A stretch of 24,783 nt of DNA from Chara braunii (Eukaryota; Streptophyta; Charophyceae; Charales; Characeae), in contig BFEA01000182.1 in NCBI GenBank assembly GCA_003427395.1, positions 2,083,312 through 2,108,094 on the forward strand, read 5' to 3'. Positions within the stretch are counted from its first letter, which is position 1. Every line of letters starts with the position of its first letter. The position numbers and the translations under genes were made by a program. Below are positions 1 to 8,751 of the stretch, one piece after another. The notes beneath the pieces were generated by a model. That model was given only the letters and a program-made list of their open reading frames with translations, had not been told where the DNA came from and searched no databases.

Positions 1-1290
1 GAAAGTATGTGTCTTTACTGCGTGGACTATCCCCGGTGCCATCACCCTCCACATCCTCTCCTAGCATGTCCCACATGCGGCATTGGTCATACACCTACGG
101 CAACCGCTGACGTATCTCCCTCTTTCTTGCCAGACGAACGACGAACACAGCAGTCCGAGGAGGAAAATAGACTTCTACATGAACCACCGGCNGAGCGATG
201 TGCTCATAGTGTATCACCACCAGGGCGAGCTGTTGTGGATCATATCCTGCAGCAGCTGAACGCCCTTGCGTTGGACCGATCCTCCCTGTTGTCGTCTGCC
301 CATACAGAAGGAACACATACTGAGGAAGCCCAAGAAAGATGCTCCATGCCGTTTTGGGATGACCTGCTGGAGATTCAACTAGCATGTGGTTCGCATGCCT
401 TGTGCCGTGCCATGCAAGTTTTTGCTTCCATACGTACGGTGACAGTCAGTACTGCACTCATGTACGGCACCCCCACATGTCATGTCCAATTTGTAGACAG
501 GGGCTGGAACGGCAATGCCTCTATAATTGCGGTCGACGTGCCTCTGTGTTCCTAGCATGTACGAGCCACGTAGCCTGTGACATCTGTCTGCGTCGTGCCA
601 TTCGATGCAGCAACTGTGACTGCGAAAATTGGATGCGGTGCTTCCATAGCCCACACCCGAACCGGTCCTGTCCGGTCTGTAGGGGTGGCCACTCGCCATG
701 GTAGTTTTTTTTTGTTTTTTTTTTGCCCCTACCTCCCCTGCCCCATACTCCTAGAGAACTCCGCCTTCTATCCCATACCCTCCACCCTCCCCTCCACTCC
801 CTTTGTACTACTAACAAAAACATACGAATGAGCATCATTAAGAGAATAGATGATATGAAGATCAGAATGGAATGAACGGAAGCATGAAGATGAAGGACGG
901 ACACAAGACTGTATAAGCTGAAGATCTGAAGTGAAATGAACAGGAGTATGAAGCTCTGAAGAGATGCACAGGAGCATACCTTCCCTTTTACTCTGCCTCC
1001 TGAAATAACGTGCAAGTGGGCCGTGAAGGCACATGGGGATGTGGGCAGCTGCCGCTCAACCACAATCACCGTGGGCAGCCTTGTGCGTAAGAGGCACAGT
1101 AAAAGGGGAGCTGCAAGAACAATGAAAGGGGTACCCCAAGGACAACCAAAAAACTGTCTAATTATAAAATTGCTTTAATATGTTGGACATCTCAAATGCT
1201 CTCGTTGTCTGCAATAGGACAAAGACTGCTTTGATTCTGAATCTATTCACCTGGGTGGAATTGGGGCTGTTGTGGGGAAAATCTAAAACA
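1..1290 (+). repeat. Copy A of a ~1.58-kb tandem unit (5' part off-window)
   Basis: Bases 12 onward match bases 1591 onward (offset 1579), and the similarity runs to about 1270, where copy B matches as far as about 2735. The unit holds a Cys-rich RING-like coding part (to 704), a T-rich stretch (about 706-724), a roughly 580-bp non-coding tail, and a (CA)n tract at about 1290. The 705-1290 tail has no plausible gene. Its end (attataaaattgctttaata and onward) recurs in all three copies. The unit could be a transposon or a segmental tandem duplication; I see no terminal inverted repeats. One ambiguous base lies at 192. Confidence 0.8.
7..704 (+). pseudogene. Tandem RING-like Cys/His-rich protein, copy A, frame-broken
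   Basis: Two forward frames carry parts of one Cys/His-rich product. The first (from 7) has CHHPPHPLLACPTCG and, near 378-402, the pattern C-x2-H-x2-C. The second (384-704) has SCPICR, then C-x3-C-x9-C-x2-H-x2-C-x2-C, and finally SCPVCRGG before a TAG stop. This spacing resembles a C3HC4 RING finger, whose last pair is typically CPxC; the family role would be E3 ubiquitin ligation. The C-x3-C first pair and the additional cysteines are atypical, so the RING assignment is inference. The frame changes between 360 and 450, where copy B has extra bases, so copy A has probably lost about 20 bp. No start codon is secure, because the 5' part lies outside the window. Confidence 0.45.
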
Positions 1291-2738
1291 CACACACACA
1301 GTTGTGTCGTCGCACAGGTGCAGTCCGGTTGGCATGTACACGGCATAGCCTCTGCTCCGAACGCTATGAAGGGATGGTCACTGCTAGCCTCTCACACGAA
1401 AACTGTGATTCCCTATCCTGTGCTCATCCCCCTCACCCCCTGATTACTTGCCCAGCATGCCGTTGTGGCCTCGATCTGCCATGCTTAAATAACTGTGCAC
1501 ATCAGCCTTCCATACTAATGACATGTCAGCAACATGCCATGTGTCGTCAATGCTTCCAGGAAGCTGTCATAGAAAATAATAAAATATGTGTCTTTAGCGC
1601 GTGGACCATCCCCGGTGCCATCACCCTCCACATCCGCTCCTAGCATGTCCCACATGCGGTGTTGGTCATAATTCTACGACAATCGCTGACGGATCTCCCT
1701 CTTTCTTGCCAGACGAACGACATGTGCTCATAGTTTATCACCACCAGGGCAAGTTGTTGCGGACCAAATCCTGCAGCAGCTGAACGCCCTTGCTTTGGAC
1801 CGATCCTCCCTGTCGTCGTCTGCCCATAGAGAAGGAATAAATACTTAGGAAGCCCAAGAAAGATGCTCCATGCCGCTTTGTGATGACCCGCCAGAGATAC
1901 TAGCATGTGGTTCACATGCCTTGTGCTGTGAGGATTATGAAGGGATAGTCCATGCGAGTTTTTGCTTCCATACGTGCGACGACAGTCAATACTGTACGGC
2001 ATCCTGACATGTCATGTCCAATTTGTAGACGGGCTGGAACGGCAATGCCTCTATAATTGCGGTCGGCGTGCCTCTGTGTTCCTAGCATGTAGGAGCCACA
2101 TAGCCTGTGACATCTGTCTGAGCCGCTCCATTCGATGCAGCAACTGTGACTGCGAGAATTGGATGCGTTGCTTCCGTAGTCCACACCCTCCGGTCTGTAG
2201 GGGTGGCCGCTTGCCATAGGCATTAACTGCTCCTAAACCCAACATGTTCCGCTCCACTCCCTTTGTACCACTAACAAATCTATACGAATGAGCATTGTAA
2301 AGAGAACAGACGATATGAAGATCAGAAATGAAATGAACGGAAGTATGAAGATGAAGGATGGACACAAAGACTGAGTATATGCTGAAGATCTGAAGTGAAA
2401 TGAACAGGAGTATGAAGGCCTGAAGAGAAATGCAGAGGAGCATACCTTCCCTTTTACTCTGCCTCCTGAAATAACGTGCAAGTGGGCCGTGAAGGTACAT
2501 GGGGATGTGGGCAGCTGCCGCTCAACCACATTCAATGTGGGCAGCCTTGTATGTAAGTGGCACAGTAAAAGGGGAGCTGCAAGAACAAATGGAAGGGGTA
2601 CCCCAAGGACAACCAATAAACTGTCGAATTATAAAATTGCTTTAATATGTTGGACTGTCTCATCTCAAATGCTCTCGTTGTCTGCAATAGGACAAAGATT
2701 GCTTTGATTTTGAATCTCTCCATCTGGGTGAAAACTGC
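1291..2738 (+). repeat. Copy B of the ~1.58-kb tandem unit
   Basis: Copy B begins after the (CA)n tract at 1290-1302 and includes 5' sequence (1302-1578) that is outside the window for copy A. From 1579 it parallels copy A with scattered substitutions and small indels. Similarity to copies A and C stops at about 2735, just after atctgggtg, where a different CCGG-rich block begins. Bases 2220-2735 are the non-coding tail and hold no gene. Confidence 0.8.
1302..2219 (+). pseudogene. Tandem RING-like Cys/His-rich protein, copy B, frame-broken
   Basis: The frame at 1302-1643 contains ACTRHSLC, then LITCPACRCGL, then CLNNC-x9-C-x2-H-x2-C-x2-C. A second frame at 1601-1783 continues with CHHPPHPLLACPTCG. 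A third, near 1899-2010, has LACGSHALCC and FCFHTCDDSQYC. A fourth (1962-2219) has CLYNC-x9-C-x2-H-x2-C-x2-C and ends in PPVCRGG. The same C-L-x-N-C and C-x2-H-x2-C-x2-C module therefore occurs at least twice in one copy, so the ancestral protein carried tandem RING-like fingers. Three frame changes make this copy non-functional unless undetected introns restore the frame. I see no clear GT-AG introns at those points. Confidence 0.45.
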
Positions 2739-2740
2739 GC

Positions 2741-2911
2741 CAACAATTTTCGGGGGTCCACCAGGCACTGGAAAATCGCCTGGGGACCCCAATTTTTTTT
2801 CCGAATTTTCTAAAAATGGGGCCCAACCGGACCCTCCGAACCTGACACCGGATCCGGACATCCAGACTGGACCGTCTGGATCCCGATCCGGAAGTCCGGT
2901 TAACAACCATG
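2741..2911 (-). mobile_element. CCGG-rich terminal block, hAT-like transposon end
   Basis: On the minus strand from 2911 the sequence reads CATGGTTGTTAACCGGAC and then repeats CCGG/TCCGGA motifs for about 100 bp, reaching a T-rich tract. Many plant hAT elements have short CA-starting termini followed by dense CCGG-type subterminal motifs. The block starts exactly where copy B of the upstream repeat stops matching copy A, as expected for an insertion. The opposite end and an 8-bp target duplication were not found. An apparent P-loop (GPPGTGKS) in frame here is probably chance. Confidence 0.3.
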
Positions 2912-3401
2912 GTTTAAACTTTAACCCCTTTAAGCCCTTTTGAGCCTCATTTATACCCCCTTTACCTCACCAACGGATACCTTTGAGAAGCCAAAACGAG
3001 CCTCACGGACAGGGAAAAAGAATTTTCCAAGAGCTTTTACCTGCCCAGAGTACCTGGTGTCGGCAGACGGCCGGGTGACCTGGACAGGTGCCCAGGGATG
3101 CAGCCCTGGTAGCCTAGCATTGCTGCTCTTCTGTTCAAGATTCAACTAGAATTGCTAAGTGGACCAAAATAATAATTTAATTGTTGATCACAATTTACGA
3201 GGCACTCAGGGAAGTAAGCCCGTAACTTCTATTAATTGACAAATGGTGGTGGCCTTTTGGCAACACTGCACACAGTACCTAGCTGTCCTGACCAAGTGCA
3301 CACATGCATAGTCTTCCTGCCTCAAATGTAACAACTAAGAAGGGAAAACAAGAATCACAGTATTTCATAGAGTTCCTTTTTCACTTTTTTCTTTTCGTTA
3401 C
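2912..3401. other. Non-coding spacer, nothing recognised
   Basis: Short frames on both strands lack any family signature. No RNA gene or terminal repeat is visible. The left part is mixed composition and the right part is more A/T-rich. It ends where LINE-like coding similarity begins. Confidence 0.5.
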
Positions 3402-4320
3402 AAAATTTGGATCATTCACACGACCAAGGAACTAAACCGCAGAGCCAGGGCATACCTCTGGTCAGACGATCCTAACAAAACTAAATACATACCCAAGAAG
3501 GCCATCTAAGGGGGGTCTAGGAATCATCAACCCGAAGCAGGAAACTAAAGCTCTTCAGATCAAGTGGATCATTAAGCTGCTAACCCAACCTAGACTGGCA
3601 TGGCATAAATTAGCACTAGACAGCATCAGAGCAATAGCTCCTAAATTCCTAATGACAGTCCAACCAACATGTCAGGCCTCTTCTGGGTAATGAACAAGGA
3701 GTGGACTCCGAAGACTGGCCGCAGGAGACGATCAGCAAATGCCTCACTGAACGAGTCGCCCCCCCCTACCCCTTACGGGACTGCTCTTGTTCATATATGG
3801 AGGGAAATTATGCCCCAAAAGAACAAGAAACCCAAATCTAAAGTGTTACGCCAACCCCTGTTTGGAAACCCATGTGTGAGAGACGCAGGCACTCACTCAC
3901 TCTCACTTTCAAGCGGCCAGCGATGGCTCTCATGGATCACGCACGGAGTATGGAGGGTCAGTCACATCTGGGATGAAGACAGAAAGGACTGGATTGACGA
4001 GGAAACAATCAAATCACCCCTGAAGGGTTGCCACCGCAGAGATGAAAAGCTGCAAACAGTCATTAATAGTATCCCGGATGGATGGAAAGACTTGCTCAAA
4101 GAGGAATTCTCTTGGAAGCCAGGTGAGTGGGGAGTTCTGACACAGGAGACAGTACCTGCAAGGGCATATCAATTCTCCCACAGGGCCCGGGGATCAGACC
4201 TCTCGGGGGTATTCACTTCATCCCCGATAGACCTAACCAATCCCAAATCCCCCCTCCATCTACAACACAGACCCACAACAGTCAGTCCTGAGCTCTTTTA
4301 CACTTCGAAAAGTAAGAGTA
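3402..4320 (+). pseudogene. LINE reverse-transcriptase C-terminal region, decayed
   Basis: The start (3402-3507) reads IHTTKELNRRARAYLWSDD, the usual tail after the RT fingers and palm in plant-type non-LTR elements. After a small deletion near 3508 the frame shifts to GGLGIINPKQETKALQIKW, the classic GGLGI...W motif of the same region, ending in a TAA near 3690. The frame at 3669-4355 continues with a long connector (W-rich; HIWREI, SWITHGVWRVSHIW). At least two frameshifts and missing residues show decay. The endonuclease and the catalytic RT core (YxDD) are absent, so this copy is 5'-truncated, as is common for LINEs. It is not capable of retrotransposition on its own. Confidence 0.75.
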
Positions 4321-4899
4321 TTAGGCAGTTGGCAAAAGGTAATCTTCCAAATTGAAACAGCAATCCAAGAATTAGAGTTTGACCCAGACGAGTGGGCATG
4401 GTCCTCCGGCAACAACAGACTCTGCAAAAAGCCCATTCATGTCACACAATACACAGTCAAAATGGGCTACAGAATGTTGCTAAAGATGAAAGACCCAGAT
4501 CCGGTGATTAAAGTTAGGTGGAACAGAATACTGGGCCAGGAAGCTGAGCAAATATCCAAAATGCCTTGGCAGAAATATAAATCAATACGCCCGGTCAAAA
4601 TAAGAAGCCTGCAGTGGCTCATTGCTTACGCTGCACTACCTGTGAACAGCTGGCTACTCATCAGAAGGAGAATAAATGACCCGAACAGTTCAGATATCTG
4701 TGTAGTATGCTCTGACAATGAACAGGAAAACATCACACACTGCCTGATCACATGCAAGGGAGCTACTGGCTACTGGGCAAGAGCATCTGCTCTATGCAAC
4801 CACCTGTTCTCTTTGCCTTTCCCCGAACACCCAATCCAACTACTATTGACCAGCATTCCTACTAACTTTAACAAGTCGGAGAGCTTTGGTTTGGCATGA
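4312..4899 (+). pseudogene. LINE zf-RVT zinc-binding domain region
   Basis: An open frame from about 4312 to a TGA at 4897-4899 contains W...P.K.R.LQWL.AYAALPVNSWLL, then C-x2-C (CVVC), THC and ITC. This is the reverse-transcriptase zinc-binding family (zf-RVT) found downstream of the RT in plant LINEs, thought to bind the element RNA. The frame differs from the preceding 3669-4355 segment, so a frameshift lies near 4310-4350. The visible cysteine and histidine ligands look complete. Confidence 0.8.
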
Positions 4900-5246
4900 T
4901 TCGAAAGGTGACACTCTGGGTCATATGGAAGGAAAGATGCAGCAGAACTTTGGACAACTCCAGCAATCCATGCGAAAACATATGGGCGATGACGAAATCA
5001 TTAATGGAGACTGAAGTCTTCTCCCAATGGAAGAAAGTCAGGATTCAAGCTCAGGAAAATCCGGAGAAGCAGCAAGATATTCTGGCAAAATTCACGAAAG
5101 TATGGCTGGTCAATGGAAAGGTGGCATTTATTCAAGGATTTCACCTCAGGTGGAAAGACTGGCACAACTCCTGTCCACTTCAGAGAGCATGGGGCAGTCA
5201 AATCCTACAGGCTGATCCTTATCATTTATCAGGGGAAGGGAGTTAA
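4891..5246 (+). pseudogene. LINE ORF2 C-terminal tail
   Basis: Immediately after the TGA of the zf-RVT segment a new frame continues the same product: VTLWVIWKERCSRTLDN, the W.iWk.R motif that ends many plant LINE ORF2 proteins, followed by a basic tail to a TAA near 5244. The overlap of frames at 4891-4899 implies a one-base indel. No poly(A) follows directly; about 125 bp of untranslated sequence leads to a TTTAGGG-like tract. Confidence 0.65.
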
Positions 5247-5370
5247 GCTGACCGCCGTTCCTCCATGTTACTGGTGTAATCATGCTGTCCGGGGCTCCCT
5301 CGTCCAGATGGAAGGAAGTGCGAGTGTGTTCCATAAAGGAACTGACGAATCTCTTCAAAACTATAGCTGA
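5247..5370 (+). other. LINE 3' untranslated segment, related to the TRIM-like interior
   Basis: Bases 5240-5340 align loosely with 5555-5660: both read agctgac...cctcca.g.t.ctgg.gtaatca.gctg, then ccagatggaaggaa and tgtgtt. A diverged copy of the same ~100-bp segment is therefore shared by the LINE tail and the small LTR element interior. Confidence 0.45.
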
Positions 5371-5392
5371 GGTTTTAGGGTTTAGGGTTTAG
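5371..5392 (+). repeat. Short TTTAGGG-type telomere-like tract
   Basis: Just under three units of the plant-type telomere repeat (TTTTAGGG, TTTAGGG, TTTAG) lie directly downstream of the LINE 3' region. It could be the 3' tail of the LINE, a relic of telomeric insertion, or an unrelated interstitial tract. Confidence 0.7.
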
Positions 5393-6003
5393 ACAATCAA
5401 GACCAACAGGGATCACAATGGTAGGGATCTCACGAGGCACATGGGCGGGGTTCAGAGTTTAGACAGAATCGGCAGCTGTTGTAACTTCCAGGCCCTTTCT
5501 TGCCATTTATGTTTTATCTGACAGGCCATTATAGCGGACCTGAGAGGAAAGGGAGAAGCAGGGCAAGCTGACAGTCAATCCTCCACGATGCTGGAGTAAT
5601 CAATGCTGGTCAGGGTTCCTTCAGCCAGATGGAAGGAAACGTATGTGTGTTGATGATGTAAAAATTTATTCCGACTTGCCGGTGGAATAGGAACCGGACT
5701 GATGCTCCCCAGAATGGAAGTGGAGCCAGGGCCATAAGGACCTGTTTTATGGAAAAAAAAAATTGTAACGAGCGTGAGGCTGAGGGTGAGCCGAGGGAGA
5801 GGAGAGAGAGGGAGAGAGTGAGAGCACACACACACACTCACTCACTCGACATGACGGACTCGGACTGAGGGTCGGACGCAGACACAGTGGCAAGGCACAA
5901 AGTCGAAGTCTTGGATTCCGAATGCCGAAAGAGCAAGTCACACTGAGTACGCGTACAGCAGCAGAGAACTGGTACGAGAGTGGTCCCCGTACCGTACGGG
6001 GAG

Positions 6004-6019
6004 CCGGTATAAGTACCGG
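6004..6019 (+). promoter_or_regulatory. TATA box inside a palindrome (LTR promoter)
   Basis: CCGGTATAAGTACCGG is a 6-bp perfect inverted repeat around TAAG, placing TATAAG at 6008-6013. A plus-strand start about 30 bp downstream would divide the LTR into U3 of about 275 bp and R-U5 of about 200 bp. In the related LTR at 16140-16609 the palindrome has one mismatch. Confidence 0.4.
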
Positions 6020-6218
6020 TGACTCGTACGGTACCAGGGGCATTTCTGCAAAGGCCCCGAGGGCACAACTGAAAAATGCAGTATTTGAAAGTGGCGCCCG
6101 AATTGCAGCATGGCGCCAGTTGTCCAAAATCCTACGGTACCAAAGGAGGGGTTTGGAAAAAGAGTGCCAGGCCGAAAACGGGGTACAGCCGAAACAGCAA
6201 AAGATAGACCAGGGATCG

Positions 6219-6236
6219 AGCCCTGGCGAAGTCCGT
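6219..6236 (+). repeat. 18-nt palindrome shared between LTRs (tRNA T-arm-like)
   Basis: CCAGGGATCGAGCCCTGG contains GATCGAGCC, which fits the tRNA T-loop / pol III B-box pattern GWTCRANNC, flanked by a 5-bp stem. It recurs near 12307-12324, in reverse at 16156-16173, and almost identically at 6885-6902 in the gypsy 3' region. No A box at the proper distance was seen, so I do not call a tRNA or SINE. Confidence 0.55.
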
Positions 6237-6240
6237 AACA

Positions 6241-6935
6241 AGTTCACTTTCGATGGCTATGGCGACTCAGCGCCCAAACAACTCTCTGTTCGCACACCCC
6301 GGATCACCCTGGATATCCCACACGCGTTACTCTGCACTCACACACACACACACGCTACACACTAACCCTAGCTATGGCGGCTATGGCCGCTACTACCCTA
6401 TCGCTATGCTACGCTCCTTCTCTCTCGCCCACTTCGGCTCCGGGCTCACTGCAGACCTCCTTGCACAAGTCGCTGTGGCAGCGCTTCCGCATGGCTCACG
6501 CAGGAATGAATGAATGGCTGGGCGCTGCCTCTTGATTTATACTTCTGAAGCTCGTTGGTCTGCCCCTTTCCATCGGTCCATGGTGCACACAGTCCCTCAT
6601 GGTACTTGCTAGACCGGACTGGGACTGACTGGACTGCACCGTTGACTACATGGGGACGCACTGCTATCCTACCGCTGTCGTACTGCGAACGTACTGCAGT
6701 TGGTCCACCACTTGGCCACTAAGACTTCTGGAACTCACTAAGACTTCTATTCGACAGACCTACAGATCGAACCCCTACAACCTACGGTCCTATGACGGCC
6801 TACCAGTTGCCTACGAGTACGCAGGTCACGGGTTCAACTCTCGGGGTCTACACAGGTACTGTACACGGTAGGGTAAGGACTAGGGATCGAGCCCTGGAAT
6901 CTGCATCTGCTACTGCAAAGGTGAAAACCGTTTCA
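6241..6935 (-). repeat. Probable 3' LTR of the gypsy element
   Basis: On the minus strand the purine-rich GGACGGCGGGAG (6936-6947) is directly followed by TGAAACGG at 6935, a typical PPT-to-LTR transition. A TATAAAT box lies at 6541-6535 on the same strand, about 395 bp into the LTR, as expected for a U3 promoter. The far end is uncertain because no 5' LTR is present for comparison; it must stop by 6241, where another LTR ends. A short CA repeat lies at 6340-6356. No protein-coding gene is seen. Confidence 0.45.
6535..6541 (-). promoter_or_regulatory. Candidate TATA box of the gypsy LTR
   Basis: TATAAAT is read on the minus strand within the presumed U3. It is the only strong TATA motif I noticed in 6241-6935 in the element's orientation. 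Confidence 0.35.
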
Positions 6936-6973
6936 CTCCCGCCGTCCTAAATTCGAGGTCCTCCGAGAATATC

Positions 6974-7846
6974 TTAGTCCAAGGCAGGACCTTTACCGTT
7001 CTTATCACGCTCATAGGCTCTAACTATGTCGGGAGCTGTTTCTAGAAGTTCGGTTGTAGTAAACCAGTGGTCGTCTTCCGGTTCCTGGTAAGCAAACCGG
7101 ACTTTATACTGTTTCTGTGGACGACCTCTACCTCCTGTCCTAAACACATCTTCATCTACAATGCCGTCAATGTCATATCTTCCATCCATATCCGGAGGGA
7201 TCATGGATCGTCTTGATGGGAACTGTTGGCTTGTGACACACGGCGATAACTTTGAAGCATGGAACACAGGATAGGTGTGGAGGTGTGCTGGAATCTCTAT
7301 AGTGTAGGACTGTCCATCCTCTCCGCCCTTGACTTCTAGAACCGGCCACGGTCCTCTATATGCAGGCAGTAACTTTTGCGAGATGTTCTCCTCAGGTGCA
7401 AACTCTTTAGACTTGACCCAGACCAGGTCGTCTACCTGAAACTGCGATGGGCGACGGTGCTTATTAGCCTGTTCTATCATCCGGTGCTGGGCCTTCCTGA
7501 GGTTTTCAACAACAGTTGCTAGCTCTTTCTCGTGTTGTATCGCGAACTCCCCGGTACCGGGTGGTAGCCTGTGAATCTGATCCCGGTTAAGTCCCTCAAA
7601 CGGTCTGCGGGGTCTAAAGGACTTGTGCAACTCGTTGGGAGTGCGACAGGTAGACAAATGCACGCTGTTATTGTATGTGCTTTCTACCTTGGGCAACATC
7701 TCGTCCCAATTGACTTGATCCGGTCTAATATACATGCGCAGAACTTGCTGCAGGATCTTGTTCATCTGTTCTGTCTGATTGTTAGTCTCTGGATGACGGC
7801 CAGATGACATTAACAACTTTGACCCATAGACTTTCATCAGTTCCTG
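6974..7846 (-). pseudogene. Gypsy integrase C-terminal part with chromodomain-like tail
   Basis: This segment continues the integrase after a TAG at 7847-7849 that replaces the usual Trp codon of the FTSxxW motif. It starts at QELMKVYGSKL and includes SSGRHPETNNQTEQMN with the third catalytic acidic residue (E). A GPY/F-like module (KLLPAYRGPWPVLEV) follows. The end, from about DGRYDIDGIVDEDVF to HWFTTTELLETAPDIVRAYE, has the layout of a chromodomain (Tyr/Val start, central strand KQYKVRF, W...L..A...V..Y helix), which in chromoviruses steers integration towards particular chromatin marks. The ORF of about 287 codons ends in TAG at 6974. It is non-functional in isolation. Confidence 0.85.
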
Positions 7847-7849
7847 CTA

Positions 7850-8430
7850 GTTCTGGCTGGTGAAGCGGGTGTCTCTGTCACTAACTATAGACAAAGGAAC
7901 CCCGTGATCACTAACCCAATGATAAAAAAAACTTCTGAATGACTAATTCCGTACGCAGGCAAAGGAACAAAAACAACATACTTACTTAATCTATCAACTA
8001 TGACCATGACTTGGCTCTTGCCGTGCCTACTCTTGACACCGGCGTCCATGACGTCAATGGAGACTGAATCTCCAGGTTGGTCTGGGATAGGCAAGGGTCT
8101 GAGAAGACCTAGAGGGGCGTGCGTAGTGGTCTTGTTTCTTTGGCAAACTTTGCAACTGCGAACGTACTCTATGCAATCGGCTTTCATCCCTGGCCAGGTA
8201 TATGCACGCATCAGATTGGCTAAAGTCTTCTGCCAACCGAAGTGTCCCTCTGTGTCATGGCATTCCCCTAGGATCAGACTACGGATCTCTTCGCTGTTGG
8301 GGACGCACAGTCGGTCTACTACCTCAGTCTTCTCAAATAGTCCCTCAGTAGTGCTGCAGTGCGGTTCGGTCTCTGGGGTCTCCTTCACTCTCTTGAGGAG
8401 GTCGCTATAGATAGGGTCATGCGCATACGC
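7850..8430 (-). pseudogene. Gypsy integrase N-terminal zinc finger and catalytic core, frameshifted
   Basis: The HHCC zinc finger is complete: H-x4-H (HDTEGH) and, about 30 residues on, C-x2-C (CKVCQRNK). The catalytic core starts at SIDVMDAG with the first Asp, then VIVDRLSKYVVFVP. In a run of eight T (minus strand; A-run near 7924-7931) the frame changes: one frame ends at TAA/TAG near 7885, while the other continues with HWVSDHGVPLSIVSDRDTRF, carrying the second catalytic Asp. The frames differ as expected for loss of one base (or gain of two). The upstream TAG at 8431-8433 separates this from the RNase H part in the same frame. Confidence 0.85.
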
Positions 8431-8433
8431 CTA

Positions 8434-8751
8434 TCTAACTTTCTCTTGCAGGTCTTTCCCTATATCCAGATAATGCACTATAGCTCCAAAGTAGTCTGCT
8501 CTCCTACTTAGAGCGTCCGCAACTACATTGTACTTGCCTTTGACCGGTTTGAGCTCAAAGTCAAATTGGTCTATCTCAGTTTCCCACCTAGTCAACTTAG
8601 GTGTCATTTTGACCTGGGTCTTCAACCATCTCAGCGTTTCGTGGTCTGAGTATACTTTGAAGTGCCTCCCAAGCAGGTAATGCTTCCAGTGCTCTAAGGC
8701 TTGCCTGAGAGCGTAGAGTTCTCTCTCGTACGTCGAGGTGGCAACCTTCTC
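8434..8751 (-). pseudogene. Gypsy RNase H C-terminal part and connector
   Basis: This part lies between two in-frame stops (TAA at 8752-8754 and TAG at 8431-8433) and continues the RT-RNase H product in the same frame. It begins EKVATSTYERELYALRQALE, carries the RNase H motif KVYSDHETLRWL, and ends with NVVADALSRR, the standard end of Ty3/gypsy RNase H. Only the stops, not frameshifts, interrupt the domain. Confidence 0.85.

Larger units (their letters stand above)
5419..6240 (+). mobile_element. TRIM-like non-coding LTR element, copy 1 (internal + 3' LTR)
   Basis: The interior (5419-5763, about 345 bp) begins with a PBS-like TGGTAGGGATC and ends with a purine tract (ATGGAAAAAAAAAA), directly followed by an LTR that starts TG and ends CA (5764-6240). 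No coding capacity is seen. The order PBS, interior, PPT, LTR fits a terminal-repeat retrotransposon in miniature on the plus strand. The 5' LTR is missing: the sequence before 5419 is the telomere-like tract and spacer. The interior recurs at 12341-12672, where it is preceded by the LTR end instead. A 23-bp stretch near 5520-5545 is absent from copy 2. Confidence 0.6.
5764..6240 (+). repeat. 477-bp LTR of the TRIM-like family
   Basis: The boundaries are TGTAACGAGCG...AGTCCGTAACA. The same sequence, reverse-complemented, forms a TSD-flanked solo LTR at 16140-16609, which independently fixes both ends. The LTR contains a GA/CA-rich stretch (5800-5850), a perfect hairpin CCCCGTAC/GTACGGGG near 5986-6002, a TATAAG in a second palindrome (6004-6019) and an 18-nt palindrome near its end (6219-6236). 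Confidence 0.75.

Noticed and set aside
2755-2785. In-frame P-loop-like GPPGTGKS
   Set aside because: Lies in a repetitive CCGG-rich transposon end with no surrounding ATPase motifs; chance.
6210-6240. tRNA-derived SINE suggested by a B-box-like GATCGAGCC
   Set aside because: No A box at the right distance, and the enclosing sequence has LTR ends confirmed by a target duplication at 16135-16614.
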